Shown here in pieces: positions 23,170 through 34,830 of a stretch of DNA of 64,000 bases. The notes beneath the pieces were generated by a model, which was not told the DNA's origin, did no database searches, and was given only the letters and a program-made list of their open reading frames with translations. The position numbers and the translations under genes were made by a program. This DNA comes from Rhabditoides inermis. Taxonomy: Eukaryota > Nematoda > Chromadorea > Rhabditida > Rhabditidae. The stretch is from contig CAWZYM010000299.1 of the NCBI GenBank assembly GCA_963966185.1, positions 124,001-188,000 on the forward strand, given 5' to 3'. Every line of letters begins with the position of its first letter. Position 1 is the stretch's first letter.

Positions 23170-25155
23170 ATGATCGTAGACAGGGACGGTGTGGTGTCGC
23201 CAGCCGAGTACTCGCCGAGTCAGGGCGGCAGTCTCTCTTCCTCGCACGGCGACCGCATCTGCAGGTACCGCCTCTTTCAGCCACGCCCCTTTTATCCGTT
23301 CACATAACGCGTATCGCATGACCCTACTTTTTACAAAGGTTACATACAAAGGTTACAAAGGTTACACATAATGTTATGTAAATAGTGTTTAAAAAAACTT
23401 TTTCAGAATCTTCGAGGACAAGTCGGACGGCGGGCATTTCGGCGTGGAATCATGTCGGTGAGAATTGTTCTTTTTCTGACAGTTCGAATTCGTTGAGCAA
23501 TGTTTTTTTACGTGTTGACTTTTTTAGTTGTGTGTTTGCTTACGTAAGTATTATTTCTTGCGTGTAATTTGCGTGACAAACCTCTGTAGCACATTTATCA
23601 TTCGAAAAAAAGTCATACTCTCCTAATCCTATAACTAACAAGCAGATTCGTTTTTGTCTCGCGGCAACTTGTGCTACTTGCACTTATTGCGATCATTGTT
23701 CAATTGAGACTGCATATCTGATAATGCTTGATGTTGTTTGTTTAAAAAATATTGTTTCTATGAACCATTATACGGGTGCGCGCAAAAGTATGTAGATAAA
23801 TTCGTGAGAATGAGCAAAAAAGAACCTAATGAGAGAAATTGTCAGTAAACGCATATGACACTCGATAAACCTATTTTCGATCATTAAAGGAACAGAGGCG
23901 TATATCAGAACCGTGTGGTAATGAAATTTTCAAATTCGCACGAAATCACCACGCACCGAGGTGCATGTATGTTTCAGGCAAAGTTGCAAACAGGAATCGA
24001 ACCCGTGGCTGCGAGCGTGATAGCCCACAGTCTTTTCCACTGCGCCACAGAGCTCATTGGGTCATCACGCGCAAAGACCGCTGCCCTTCCCGAGAACTGA
24101 CTTCTTTGCTAAAGCGATCACAATATCGATCGGCCTTGCGACAATGGAGCTTCCCGCCAAAACACACATTTGAACGCCTATTTTCGTGTGGTAACGGGAC
24201 GATCTGTGGTAATTGGTGTGGTAACGCGTTAACAGCTTTGAATCGTTATTTTTTCGTTTGTTTTGCCTTCCAATGGTTCAAGTTATGATCCAAAGTCGAA
24301 AATAATGCGCCACTGTTCCTTTAAATGGATATTAAAAATCGATAAATCGATAAGTCGATAATGATCAGGGCGTGTGCGGCGTTCTTCCGGAGCTCACTCG
24401 TGATGAAGAAGCGGTACACGTGCAGGCAGGGACAGCAGCACTGCCCCATCCACAAGTGTGAGCGGAGCTATCGATTTATTGATTCATTGATTCATTGAAG
24501 AGAATATGTACTGTATACTGACGTTTTTTTTCATCTAAAAAGAGAGAAAGAATTATAAATCATATTGTTTATCCATGAGCGAAAAATGGTAGAAGTTATG
24601 GGAAAAGCGAGTTATTGATTATTTGACACAAAAATCAAAGTGGTTGTTTACAACGTTGAATTGTTGATGATATTTGATTTGACCGTGTTTTCACCACATT
24701 CACGATGAGAAATTGTAACAACTGAAACCCACATGTAATGGATTTGTATTTTTACGTCGATGATGTTCAGATGAACATGATACGTAGAATTTCCACAATT
24801 AAACCGTGTGACGTGGGTGTGTACTTGGTGATTTAATCTCACCCGTATTTCTAAACTCTATAGGGCTTCTCATATAATCAAATCTTCGGGTTCGTTCTTG
24901 GAAAATGAGATTCATGGTACAGCCACGGTTAAGAGTATTTGTGGATGATTTAATATGCGAAAAACTACGTACGTTTTTGAGTGCAGATGAAGCGATACAT
25001 ACGTTTCGGAAATGCAAAAAGGCAGATACGTTTCGCAACCTTTGATCATTAGTTTCAGCGGTGCGCTGCATGTGTCGGTGCTGTCGTTTCAACAAATGCG
25101 TAGCTGCCGGAATGAAAAAGGACGGTAAGTGAATAAAAAAAGCGTATTTTAATTG

Positions 25156-25223
<68 letters not shown>

Positions 25224-25453
25224 GTTTGAAATTAGAATTTTGTACAATGTAAACGAAGTTATGCAGGAAATGCCTATTCCATCTGTTCAATGATCCTTTC
25301 ATGGTGTTTACTTAATATCATACGTAATAAAATATATAAAGTTAGTCACATGCATTCTGATTTCTTCTTATTTACAGCGGTGCAGTCTCCGCGTGACCAG
25401 ATTGGGAGGAGAGAGAACGGCGGAACAGTCGACCTGCCTTCACCCGCTACTGG
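23170..25453 (+). CDS. Nuclear hormone receptor, DNA-binding domain portion
   Basis: Exons 23170-23264, 23407-23457, 24369-24457, 25059-25124, 25378-25453 agree in phase. The product has a Ser-rich lead, then a C4-type double zinc finger: FEDKSDGGHFGVESC, RACAAFFRSS (P-box helix), YTCRQGQQHC, VRCMCRCCRFNKC, and the family's GMKKDAVQSPRDQIGRR after the fingers. This is a nematode-type NHR transcription factor. Oddities: the second finger-1 Cys is Phe (C-R-I-F), and I find no ligand-binding-domain exons before 29 kb. The last donor opens directly into a CT array. The gene may be decaying, or the domain may lie beyond repeats I could not span. Confidence 0.75.
23885..24325 (+). mobile_element. 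MITE/SINE composite, copy 2
   Basis: Begins TTAAAGGAACAGAGGCG and ends CGCCACTGTTCCTTTAA, short imperfect inverted termini. It contains the tRNA-like block (minus strand, 23975-24060) seen in copy 1. It lies in NHR intron 2. Confidence 0.7.
25162..25222 (+). repeat. (TA)n microsatellite
   Basis: About 30 TA units in the NHR intron before exon 5. Confidence 0.95.
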
Positions 25454-25456
25454 GTA

Positions 25457-25457
25457 C

Positions 25458-25500
<43 letters not shown>

Positions 25501-25600
25501 TATTTCTCTCTCTCTCTCTTCTCTTTTTCTTCTCTCCTCTCTCTCTTCTCTCTTTCTCTTCTCTCTTTCTTCTCTCTTTCTTCTCTCTCACACGATCACA
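25457..25600 (+). repeat. (CT)n-rich microsatellite at the NHR donor
   Basis: Begins within 4-5 nt of the 5' splice site (GTACGTCTCTCT) and is followed by CACGATCACA repeats to about 25640. Confidence 0.9.
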
Positions 25601-25744
25601 CGATCACACGATCACACTATCACACCACCACAACATAACTCAATCACACTATTCTCTACGACTGATTATGTCGATGGTATGGCGGTGTGGGTTGTGTGAG
25701 TGATGAGGTGGTGTGGTGGTGTGATTTCCTATTCGCCTCATTAC

Positions 25745-26270
25745 TTACTCAGTGCATGTGCGCTGCGTTGTGGCCCCCGATCTTCGCGGGTTCGATCCCG
25801 ATCATGGCCAAATATTTGCGAAAATTACAACCAGTTTGTGTTAAGAATAGTCACGCGCTAGAAAACGTCCCTTAGAACCTTTGCGAGAACAATATGATGC
25901 TGATAGATGTTATCAGGATGTTAGAAAATGGTTACGTTTCGATTTTGGTAACGCTAGTCGATCAGATTGCGTGCTTTGCCGTGTGCACAGTAGTGTTGTG
26001 GTTAGCGATTGCGCCCGTTGAGATACATGGCTCGAGTTCGGTTCAACAAGATGGGTGAACTGTTGGGTAGTTGGGTTTCTTAAAAAAATGTTTTGTGGTT
26101 TATGTTAATGTAAATAGATTTATATGAAATTCACTAAAAGTACATTCATTATCTTTTAAAAGGACTTCCGTACGAGAGGAGTTTGTGGTACCCAACGTAA
26201 TGCAACAAAATCTCATGCATTTAATAAATCGAAATAGTACACAAACCTGCTCAAATAGTTCAACAAGATT
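25745..26270 (+). repeat. SINE-like block plus inverted relative of the 7.5-8.1 kb repeat
   Basis: 25745-25815 contains a B-box GGGTTCGATCCCG. 25880-26270 is a shortened reverse-complement relative of 7505-8150, including the tRNA-like GTGGTTAGCGATTGCGCC at 25998 and the MITE arm at 26150-26230. Confidence 0.65.
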
Positions 26271-26449
26271 TATATAGGTTGTGGCACCGACACTGTGTTT
26301 TTAAACTCACACACCTAAAGTGTGGTGGATATCTTCAAAGAAATGATGATGCTGGAAGAAACCATTACTCTGAAAAAATATACTACAGAATTCAAAATTC
26401 AGAAAATTTATCTCGAATCAAATAGCACATTACAATTATGTAAATTACG

Positions 26450-26640
26450 ACAAAGTCGCGCGTCTCGACGCATTTGCCGCTCTGAGGCGGCTTGTGCGCG
26501 GCTCTCGCGCACTTCTCGCGCACTTCTCGCGCCCGGCTGCCATGTGGCTGTCAGTAAGGCATGGGTGCGCGTGTCTCGCGCATCTCTGGCGCGTGCGCTC
26601 GGGAGACGCGCGAGAGCGGCGCATAGTGAAATATGTTTGC
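26450..26640 (+). other. GC-rich repeat patch, no gene
   Basis: Contains CGCGCACTTCTCGCG repeats in otherwise AT-rich DNA. Frames are open by composition only. Confidence 0.5.
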
Positions 26641-26684
26641 CTCGGTTCAAATGACTAGTACATATTTTGTATCAACTCGTTTAT

Positions 26685-27150
26685 AGTCGGGTTGGATCCT
26701 ATATGCCATCCGTGACATTTCACATGTTGTGCAGTTTCGTGCAACACAACGTGTATGTCTTCAAACATCCAAACGCTTTGTGAGAGGGAACCCATGGTAG
26801 ATCGCAACGATCGCGCGCTGGCGGCGCGCTCTACCACTACGCCATTGAGGCTCATACTGAGAGGTCATTGAATTTTGCGAATGTGTTTGCTCGTTATCTC
26901 TCATCATTGTACACTGAAGATGAAGAGGACAGTGGAGCTAGATGGGCTCTCTATACGATATCTCAACCACTGCCCCTATGGCGCAGTGGTAGTGTGCGCC
27001 GCCAGCGCACAATCACCGCAACTGTCTACGGGACGGGTTCGATTCCTACTCATGGAAGCGTTTTGGATATTTGATGACAAACATGTTGTGTTGCACAAAA
27101 TTGCACAACGTGTGAAATGTCACGGATGGCATACATGATCTAATCCGACT
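26685..27150. mobile_element. Foldback element formed by two inverted tRNA-derived SINE copies
   Basis: Outer arms TGCCATCCGTGACATTTCAC (26702) and its complement (about 27114) bracket two tRNA-like blocks in opposite orientation: 26775-26855 on the minus strand (TGGCGTAGTGGTAGAGCGCG) and 26975-27060 on the plus strand (TGGCGCAGTGGTAGTGTGCG with GGGTTCGATTCC). The two are about 80% alike by eye. Confidence 0.75.
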
Positions 27151-27850
27151 ATATGAACGAGATACCTTTTCTCGGATCAGCTGTTCCCTGTTTTTGTGAA
27201 CTGTTTTCAGTGAACTTTACACTATACCTGATTTGTATCACATTTATGTATATTCTAAAACTTATCTTTGACTGCGCTGTTTGTGGTTATTTCGAATGCG
27301 ATATAGATTAAAGAAGAACTCCGAGGAAAATAGGAATGCCGGTCAACAGGGGCAAAATGATACTAAGGACCACGATTCTGGCAATAAAAATTTTGAAAGG
27401 GTTCAAAAAGTTACGTTTTTGAATTATTTATTACGATTCCTTTGCCCAAATAGCGTATTTGGACGAGGGCGGAGCCTCATTCCGCTGCCGTACTCGCGCT
27501 TTCCCGCCGAAATCTGTTCCGGGCGCGCTAATGTTTTGAGACGGTGACTCTTTCCCCGGAGTTCTTCTTTAACATATTCTTCGTCTACGATAGGCATTGC
27601 GGGCTAGAATATGTTTATTGCAGTGACGATACACGCGAGAGAGCAAGGCTCTCCTCTGCATATATCGATCGGTAATTAGTGATGACCTCGGTGCCGTAAA
27701 TAGAGTGCATGGTTGCATATAATTATCCGACCAGCTGGATATCGATTCGCACCGCATACACGCGTTCTCACTCTCACATTCGCTTGCTTGACGCTTGTTC
27801 ACGTTTGTTCCGTGTTTTATTCAGTACGTGATGTTCGCGTTGTGTTATGA

Positions 27851-28014
27851 GGCCCCATTATACTTTCACGCTGACGCTGACGCGACGCTGACGCTCCCGT
27901 GCAAAAGATGCAACTATTGATTTCGTTGACGCAGCGTGATCGAAATCGATAGGTGCATCTTTTGCACGGGAGGGTCAGCGTCGCGTCAGCGTCAGCGTGA
28001 AAGTATAATGGGGC
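27851..28014. mobile_element. Short foldback MITE with 65 bp arms
   Basis: GGCCCCATTATACTTTCACG at 27852 and its exact complement at 27995-28014 flank GACGCTGACGC repeats and a GCAAAAGATGCA / TGCATCTTTTGC pair. The loop is about 30 bp. Confidence 0.9.
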
Positions 28015-28127
28015 CTATTTATTTCGCTTTGTCTAATGAACTTATTGCAGTTTCCTCGCACAAGCTGCACATTCCAATGTTTTTGCTTTGGCGTGTTTTT
28101 ACTTTCGGCGAGACGTTGTCGTTTTTT

Positions 28128-28720
28128 TCCAACTCGTTTACGGTGTTACCGTAGAACTCCAATACATTATTCTCTAAGAGAATACACGAAAGGTAGAGTT
28201 GTTTTTTTTTAAATAAGTAACATTTGTTTCAGAAGTTCGAATAAAAGAGACATGAATTCTCGAGGATGCCGCATACAACGGAACATATTGCAACATAGCG
28301 ACTCCGCCCACTCAACCTCGTTCCGCGGACGCCATCGCGTACTCTGATACACAATGGACTCGACTCCCGATGATCTCCTCTCGCTTGGGACTGATTCCCT
28401 GATGCTATATCAAGACCGCGGAGTTGCTGATGTTTTAATCGATTTGCGAGTGTACATTCGTGAAATTCAAGAGAAAGCAAGTGCTATTTGCGACTAACCC
28501 CTCGATTCCATCAAACTATTCACGCCAGACAACGAGAGCCACCGCATCGTAAATGTACTAAGTATTTACTAAGTCCCATGTCGCGAAAAACGATCACCTT
28601 CTCGTGTCATACGACTTACGCGATATGTACCAAAACGGACATATTTGCCAGTTGGATACTCACACATATGTTCACAATCTATCCGTCCCCTACAATTGAG
28701 TTTCTTAATTACCGATCGAT
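28128..28720 (+). repeat. Dispersed repeat with a small conserved frame, copy 1
   Basis: About 590 bp match 61685-62275 in reverse orientation. Both copies keep an ATG frame (here 28352-28495) starting MDS and including LMLYQDRGVADV and LRVYIREIQEK, ending at a shared stop. I do not recognise it. Copy 1 diverges from copy 2 after the TTGAGTTTCTTAAT box at about 28697. Confidence 0.7.
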
Positions 28721-28863
28721 ATATGCAGAGGAGAGCCTTGCTCTCTCGACTCGCAACGGGCAGTGGATGGACGCTGTTATGGACATGGCACAAGACCGCG
28801 TCAAGTGGTCAGAACTGGACATTTTTTGAATTTTATTTTCACTTATCACTTTTTTAGAAAAAG

Positions 28864-29380
28864 GTGTTTCAGGTTCTCAAGATTTCAGGTTCTCAACAGG
28901 AATGGTATGTGCCTGTTGAGAACCTAAAATTTTCAAAGTTGCATTTACGTAGTTATATCACTGATCAATCATTCATAAATAAAGCGAGTTATGAATTCAA
29001 GCTGAACGCACACATGTATCCGGGATCGTCCGTACATCGTCCATACATGTTTGAACACCTGACTGAGCGTTTGTTGAATAAATGTAAACCACACCCCCTC
29101 TCTGTCCAATTTACAAATTTCCTACGCTATACACCAATTCTTTTATCAAGGTAGGAATTTATAATAAAATTGTACATCAGCTTGTGTTGTTGAAAAATTC
29201 ATTTCAGATTTACCTACACTGCTCATATCACGCATACATTGTTCAAGAAAGTAAAAAGCGTATGTTATGTGTTTTACACAAGGTGGAGGCTCTCAAGAGC
29301 ATGAAATATACCTACACCATTATGGCAAATATTTCAAATACATCTAACCTAAATAGTTTCATATTCGCATACATCGAATA
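28864..29380 (+). other. Unassigned open region, possible exon
   Basis: A frame from 28864 to about 29150 reads VLKISGSQQEWYVPVENL onward and could splice at AAGGTAGG (about 29150) to an acceptor at about 29206. A 13 bp hairpin (GGTTCTCAACAGG / CCTGTTGAGAACC) sits at 28889-28926. No start, family or terminus is clear. Confidence 0.25.
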
Positions 29381-29389
29381 AACTTGTAT

Positions 29390-29490
29390 AAAATAATTTA
29401 TCATCATAATAAATATCGCTTCTATAAAATTCTAGCGAGAGCCTTATTTCAACCCAAAAGAGAGGGCGCTGCGCGCCCTCTCTAATGATC
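29390..29490 (-). repeat. Partial inverted copy of the GAGAGGGCGC-ended repeat
   Basis: Contains AGAGAGGGCGCTGCGCGCCCTCTCT (palindrome, 29459-29483) and TATCGCTTCTATAAAATTCT, matching the start of the 36.3 kb repeat in reverse orientation. It lies directly downstream of the stop codon of the minus-strand gene at 29494. Confidence 0.7.
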
Positions 29491-29493
29491 TTA

Positions 29494-29726
29494 TCATTCC
29501 TCCACCCTTTGCCACTGTCCGGCCGGTTCGTTCCATCTACCGTGACTCTCAAGAGACATGTCGGCCTGCAGTTATTGTTCGATTATTGATTGATTATTGA
29601 AAAGATTTACCTGAATCTCCGTTCCTTTCACATATACAACCACTCCTGATGGCGGGTGGACGGAGCGGCAGAGGGAAGCCTGGAAGAAGGGATAAGAAGA
29701 GGGGGGAGAGAAGAGGGAGATAGGAC

Positions 29727-29759
<33 letters not shown>

Positions 29760-29891
29760 AAGAGAGAGAGAAAGAAAGAGTGAGAGAGAGAGAGAGGAAG
29801 AAAGAGTGAAGAAGAGAGAGAGAGAGGGAGAGAAAGAAAAAGTGAGAGAGAGAGAAAGAGAGAAAGAGAGTGAGAGAGGAGAGTGAGATAG

Positions 29892-29927
<36 letters not shown>

Positions 29928-29938
29928 GAGAGGAGAGT

Positions 29939-29982
<44 letters not shown>

Positions 29983-30364
29983 GAGAGAGAGAGGGAGGGA
30001 GATCGGCTGCCCACATCGGGTGTGCAAGTGTGATCAATGGCCAGGTACGTGTCCAGGTCCCCGTACTCCTTCTCCTCTCTCGCCTCCGCCACCACCCTCT
30101 TCCACCCGTGGATGTCCTCGATGGATATCCACGCATCCAGAAGTCTATCCGCATTCACTTCGAACCGATCCACTTCCTGGGAATCGATAATCGATCGATA
30201 AACTGTCAGATTATCATAACTTCACCCACCCAAGTAATGGCGTTGAGATGGAATCGGGTTGTGTAGGGACAGTTCAGAAAAACTTGAAACCAATTGAAAA
30301 CGGTGATATGTGTTAACAAACCAATGTAGGTGACTTTCACAGTAGCACTCCAGCCGCCTCCCAT
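29494..30364 (-). CDS. Conserved-looking 132-residue protein, function unknown
   Basis: Exons (minus strand): 30322-30364, 30230-30282, 30015-30176, 29611-29679, 29494-29565; phases agree. The ATG is about 21 nt behind a TTTGGCAG acceptor, suggesting trans-splicing. The product begins MGGGWSATVKVTYIV and contains RFHLNAITWEVDRFEVNAD, LLDAWISIEDIHGWKRV and HPPSGVVVYVKGTEIQ. It has no signal peptide or membrane helix. I do not recognise the family. Introns 1-2 and 4 are short; intron 3 holds a 280 bp GA/CT array. The coherent splicing and non-repetitive protein argue for a real gene. Confidence 0.65.
29690..30005 (+). repeat. (GA)n microsatellite block, about 300 bp
   Basis: Long interrupted GA array filling the third intron of the 132-residue gene. 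It produces many spurious SLSLSL / RERERE frames on both strands. Confidence 0.95.
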
Positions 30365-30542
30365 TGTCTCACGAAATAATCTGCCAAACATATGAATCAC
30401 TCTACAAACAACGGACTCAATCGATAGCGTCAATAAAGCACATAAGAAGTCAAGTGATTCCGCACTGACTGCCAATGTTTCCTGTGACTGTCCAATCACA
30501 GTGATGAATGTTTTTTGTTATTGATTCATGCAGTGTTGCGAT

Positions 30543-31106
30543 GTTAAAGGTAGTGTACCCTCTGAATCTGGGTGTATGCGTAGATATAACATGTCATTGT
30601 TTACGATTCAATGAGTATATTTTGATAATGCAAATATACATTCTGAAACAAATTAGTTTTAAAAAATCATTTGAAAATTGGAGTGAGAAAGCGTAGAATC
30701 TAATAACTTTTAATCAGCTCGGGGGTGTGTGCACAACTTGCACGAAGTTACACAATTTGACCACACTATCGGCTGTTTCATTAAAGACAATTTATTTTCA
30801 TGTGTTTATATTGTTTCTTATGTCATTCTTATTTTGGATAACATTTTTAATATGTGTTTCTTATTACGAATTTGGCGGGAACAGCTGATAGAAAAATGAT
30901 CTGCTTAACGCAGTAAGTTCTGTTAAAAAAAGTTGCGTAAATATGCGTATCATGTTGGATCTAAATTAATTTTTGATAAATTTTAATTTCATTATTTTTC
31001 ATCACAAACAACCACAAACAGCATGAAAGTTTTTCTAAAAAGCATTGATAATACATTCGTGATAATTTTTAATATGGGATTCAGAGGGTACATTACCTTT
31101 AATTTA
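30543..31106. mobile_element. Foldback-type element with TTAAAGGTAGTG ends
   Basis: TTAAAGGTAGTGTACCCTCT at 30545 is mirrored by AGAGGGTACATTACCTTTAA at 31084-31103. The interior is AT-rich with no coding signal. The ends resemble those of the element at 58371-58686. Confidence 0.7.
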
Positions 31107-32100
31107 GCAAACTTTTTGCGTAGACAGTATCCATTTTTGCGTACTCTCTGTTTCAAATTCTCCGACGATCATCAACATCTCTCAATCCACATTGCTTTTG
31201 GTGTCTTGAACCTGTTTTAATCACTCCTCATATCACTGTCAGTTTTTTTAACCGTCTGCGCTATATCCCATTCTCGCAATCTCTTCCATCAGTAGTCATT
31301 CATCGATCCAAAGTGCAGTCTATCCAATCGAACGTGGATCAGTCTTTACCACTTTTCTACGTGCTGCCGTTTCTCATTTTCAGTGTAAACGTTTGTATCT
31401 TGTTCTTCCAGATAGACTGCGACTCTTCGTGCTGCTGTACTTATATTTTCCGATTCGGCTTATTTCTGATATTGTACTCGTACTATCCTTGATTTCATTT
31501 TAAAATTAATTGGAGAGCAAACTTCCGTCTGATGTACGCGCGGATGCCGCTCTAGTTGATTATGGAACTGTCACTTCCTCTGTCGATTTGAAAGGGCATA
31601 TTCCCTTCTGGCAGCCACCTATATTGGCTATTCTATACATCTACTTATGCGTTCCAGTGACTACTTGGAACGCAAGCACTTCAGACGATGCACGAGACAC
31701 AGCCTGGTACGGTCAGACAACGCAGGCACGTATCACTAGTGGAACATCTACCGGCATATATTATCTACAGCCAGCCACTCACATTGGTTGCTCCTTTCAT
31801 AGTCGATTATTTCATTGATACGTTGCTCGCCCTAGCATTCTACTATATACCACCAACTCATGACAATATAGACGTTTTGTCACGAACTGCAACTATGATG
31901 TCTCCAGTTTCGGTTCAGGTCACGTTTTCTTACAATACAACTATACAACAATACAAAACGTTTATTATATGTTAGTATAACAAGCCTGTAATATAGAAAC
32001 CATGCTATATTTTAAGGTAAAATAAACACAACTTTGATATTGATGTTTTATTTGATGTGTTAACACCAGTCTTCCTGGCAGGAGCGCTGGATAGAATATG
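31107..32100. other. No convincing gene
   Basis: The longest frames (near 31510-31980) show no recognisable domain or consistent splice pattern. Confidence 0.4.
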
Positions 32101-32104
32101 ATGC

Positions 32105-32175
32105 ATCGTCCAGGAATTGAATTGAATCCGGGTCTCGCATGTGACAGACGCGGATACTAATCACTATACAACCGC
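32105..32175 (-). repeat. tRNA-Asp-like pseudogene or SINE head
   Basis: The minus strand reads TTGTATAGTGATTAGTATCC, an anticodon loop CTGTCAC (GTC, Asp) and a degenerate B-box GGATTCAATTCC. The T-arm is too degenerate for a working tRNA. Confidence 0.55.
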
Positions 32176-32811
32176 AGATACCAAAACTGTTTGTATGTGT
32201 CTACGTTGCAGCAGGCTATATCCAAGTTCGTTCTTCTAATTCGAAACCAGACTATAATCACAAAAAAAGAGAAATGACGAGAGAAAAGTATCGGTCTATC
32301 ATAGAACTCACTCATACTATTTTCTAGTTCCATGCACACTGGTTTCTGGTTAGTTCTAAGCACACGAGACATGAGAGGATCGATGAATCGTGATCGGTAC
32401 ATACCTCTGTGACGCTGACTGCTCTCACCACCTCGCGCACTATTGTTTACTTAACTCCCTCACTCTGTATCGACCGCACACACATCTTTCTGTGCACGAA
32501 CTGACCACCCGAGGCCACGAATCGTTCACCTGGTGAGTTGCAGTATTCTTTGCTGCTTCTTTATTAAAACGTTTCCAGAATTCCGGCACTTCTTTCAACG
32601 TCATATTCGCTTCGACCCAGCATCTTTCTGGATACTATTCATAGATGTTTATAAGCTGTGATTTACTAATAAGTTCTGCGACTATCTGCAGGAGAATCTG
32701 AAATCATGCAGACTAAAAAATATACGATTGTGGACAGAAAAATGGCTTACACCCAGCATCCAGCCACCTAGTTTGGCTGTTATCACAACGCGTTAAATGC
32801 GTTTGCATTAC

Positions 32812-33304
32812 GAAACAGCGACTTCTTCGAACTGTGCGTAGTATATGCTGACGGAGAGCGGCGTCAATTCCACTCAGTCGAGCAGTACTACTGTTATGAG
32901 AAGACCAGAACCCCCGCACTGTACAAGAAAAAGACACGCAGTCTTCCGCCCACACATTGGTGAGTTGGCAAAACATAAGTAGCATGAGTACAACAATATG
33001 TTTGAGGTGGCAGACTGGCAGAACACGCATCACGCTACCAAGATGAAACTATTGGCCAAGTTCTCTCAACACCGAAAACCTTCGGTAAGTGATGGTCTCC
33101 TATGTGCTGATGCCTGAATGTTTAGGCAATGCTCGTCGCCGGAGAAGCGTTCTACGAGTGCAGTCCGAACGATGGGAGGGAATAGGAGAGGACATTGACC
33201 AACGATCGACAATTTACTCCGGATCAAATGATAATGATATTATATTATTGTATAAAGACAATTACATCCGAAACACAACAAAACGAGAAGCAAAGAAACA
33301 ATAA
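32812..33304 (+). CDS. NADAR (YbiA/DUF1768-like) domain protein, partial, probable frameshift
   Basis: Two blocks are recognisable. The first (about 32817-32951) contains FFELCVVYADGERRQFHSVEQYY, matching the NADAR start (F-H-S-V-E-Q-Y-Y). The second (32980-33085, then 33126-33184) has MKLLAKFSQHRKPS and MLVAGEAFYECSPND, matching the K-F and E-x-S-P-x-D end of the domain. NADAR proteins are linked to ADP-ribose or N-glycoside metabolism. The frame stops right after the final block, while the next frame continues with WEGIG, similar to the expected closing W-G-x-G, so an indel is likely. The splice between blocks does not keep phase. Upstream exons are not defined. Gene or young pseudogene. 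Confidence 0.55.
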
Positions 33305-33766
33305 ACAGAGAACAGAATCCTTATTGGGAGGGAGCGAGGACTAAGTATGGACCATAGTGCCTGCTATCGATGGAGAGACCCTGTGCCCTGTTTGAAATCA
33401 ACGGAGGAACAGAGTCGCTAGCAAGTTCCTCTCTACCCATTCGAGATCCTGGAATTCTTTGTTCATGTAGGAAAATTAAGTTAACCTCAAATCGTGGTAA
33501 TGTTTGTGGTAACCTCAAATTTATTTGGTGTTTTTCTACTGGTTCGGGTAAAAGCGGTAAACTAATTTATGTAGTTTTACTTAATTTTCATATTTATCAT
33601 GGAATATCATAATTCGTTCATTCGTATAGTAGCATTTGAATGGCAACTCGATTGGCGGAATGTTTGATCACGTTCGCTCTCGCACTCCCGCCTCCATCTC
33701 TTCTTCTTCCCCCCTCTCTCTTTCTCCCTCCCTCTCTTTCTCTCTCTCATCTCATTATTGACACAC

Positions 33767-34458
33767 ATATATACATACATACACATACATACATACATAC
33801 ATACATACATACATACATACATACATACATACATACATACATACATACATACATACATACATACATACATACATACATACATACATACATACATACATAC
33901 ATACATACATACATACATACATACATACATACATACATACATACATACATACATACATACATACATACATACATACATACATACATACATACATACATAC
34001 ATACATACATACATACATACATACATACATACATACATACATACATACATACATACATACATACATACATACATACATACATACATACATACATACATAC
34101 ATACATACATACATACATACATACATACATACATACATACATACATACATACATACATACATACATACATACATACATACATACATACATACATACATAC
34201 ATACATACATACATACATACATACATACATACATACATACATACATACATACATACATACATACATACATACATACATACATACATACATACATACATAC
34301 ATACATACATACATACATACATACATACATACATACATACATACATACATACATACATACATACATACATACATACATACATACATACATACATACATAC
34401 ATACATACATACATACATACATACATACATACATACATACATACATACATACATACAC
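33767..34458 (+). repeat. (ACAT)n tetranucleotide array, about 690 bp
   Basis: Roughly 170 essentially perfect ACAT units. The long IHTY and CMYV frames on either strand are pure translation artefacts. Flanks: a CT-rich stretch at 33690-33745 and ACACGCACTC on the right. Confidence 0.98.
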
Positions 34459-34779
34459 ATATACACGCACTCATTCCCCGCCCCCTATTCGGCCATGCAA
34501 CACTCACACATATTTTGTGGGCATATCAATGTTATTCTGAATAATGGAACTGGGTCAACTTTCAAGAGAGCAATAGTACTGCTTCGAAAAGGCATATGAT
34601 AGAGAATAAAGTTTTTATAAAGACGGATATTCACAATGTTATGTATTTGAATACGTTCATTTATGTTCGAATTCGTGTCTTTGAGCCATTTAGTAAGTGG
34701 AATGTAAAATGCATGAGTTTTTCTGTTTTCCATTTAGCATTTCATATTCTTGCGCTCTGCTGCAAACGCGAATAGATTC

Positions 34780-34828
<49 letters not shown>

Positions 34829-34830
34829 TC
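34780..34830 (+). repeat. (CT)n microsatellite
   Basis: Uninterrupted CT run. Sequence from 34460 to 35096 otherwise shows no gene. Confidence 0.9.

Noticed and set aside
29572..30190. Overlapping SLSLSL and RERERE frames
   Set aside because: Products of the GA/CT array in all frames. Only the non-repetitive exons around it are retained.
31510..31975. Open frames as a possible gene
   Set aside because: No domain, start context or splice chain could be supported.
33607..34599. Long frames of repeating IHTY or CMYV peptides
   Set aside because: They are translations of the ACAT microsatellite in several frames on both strands.
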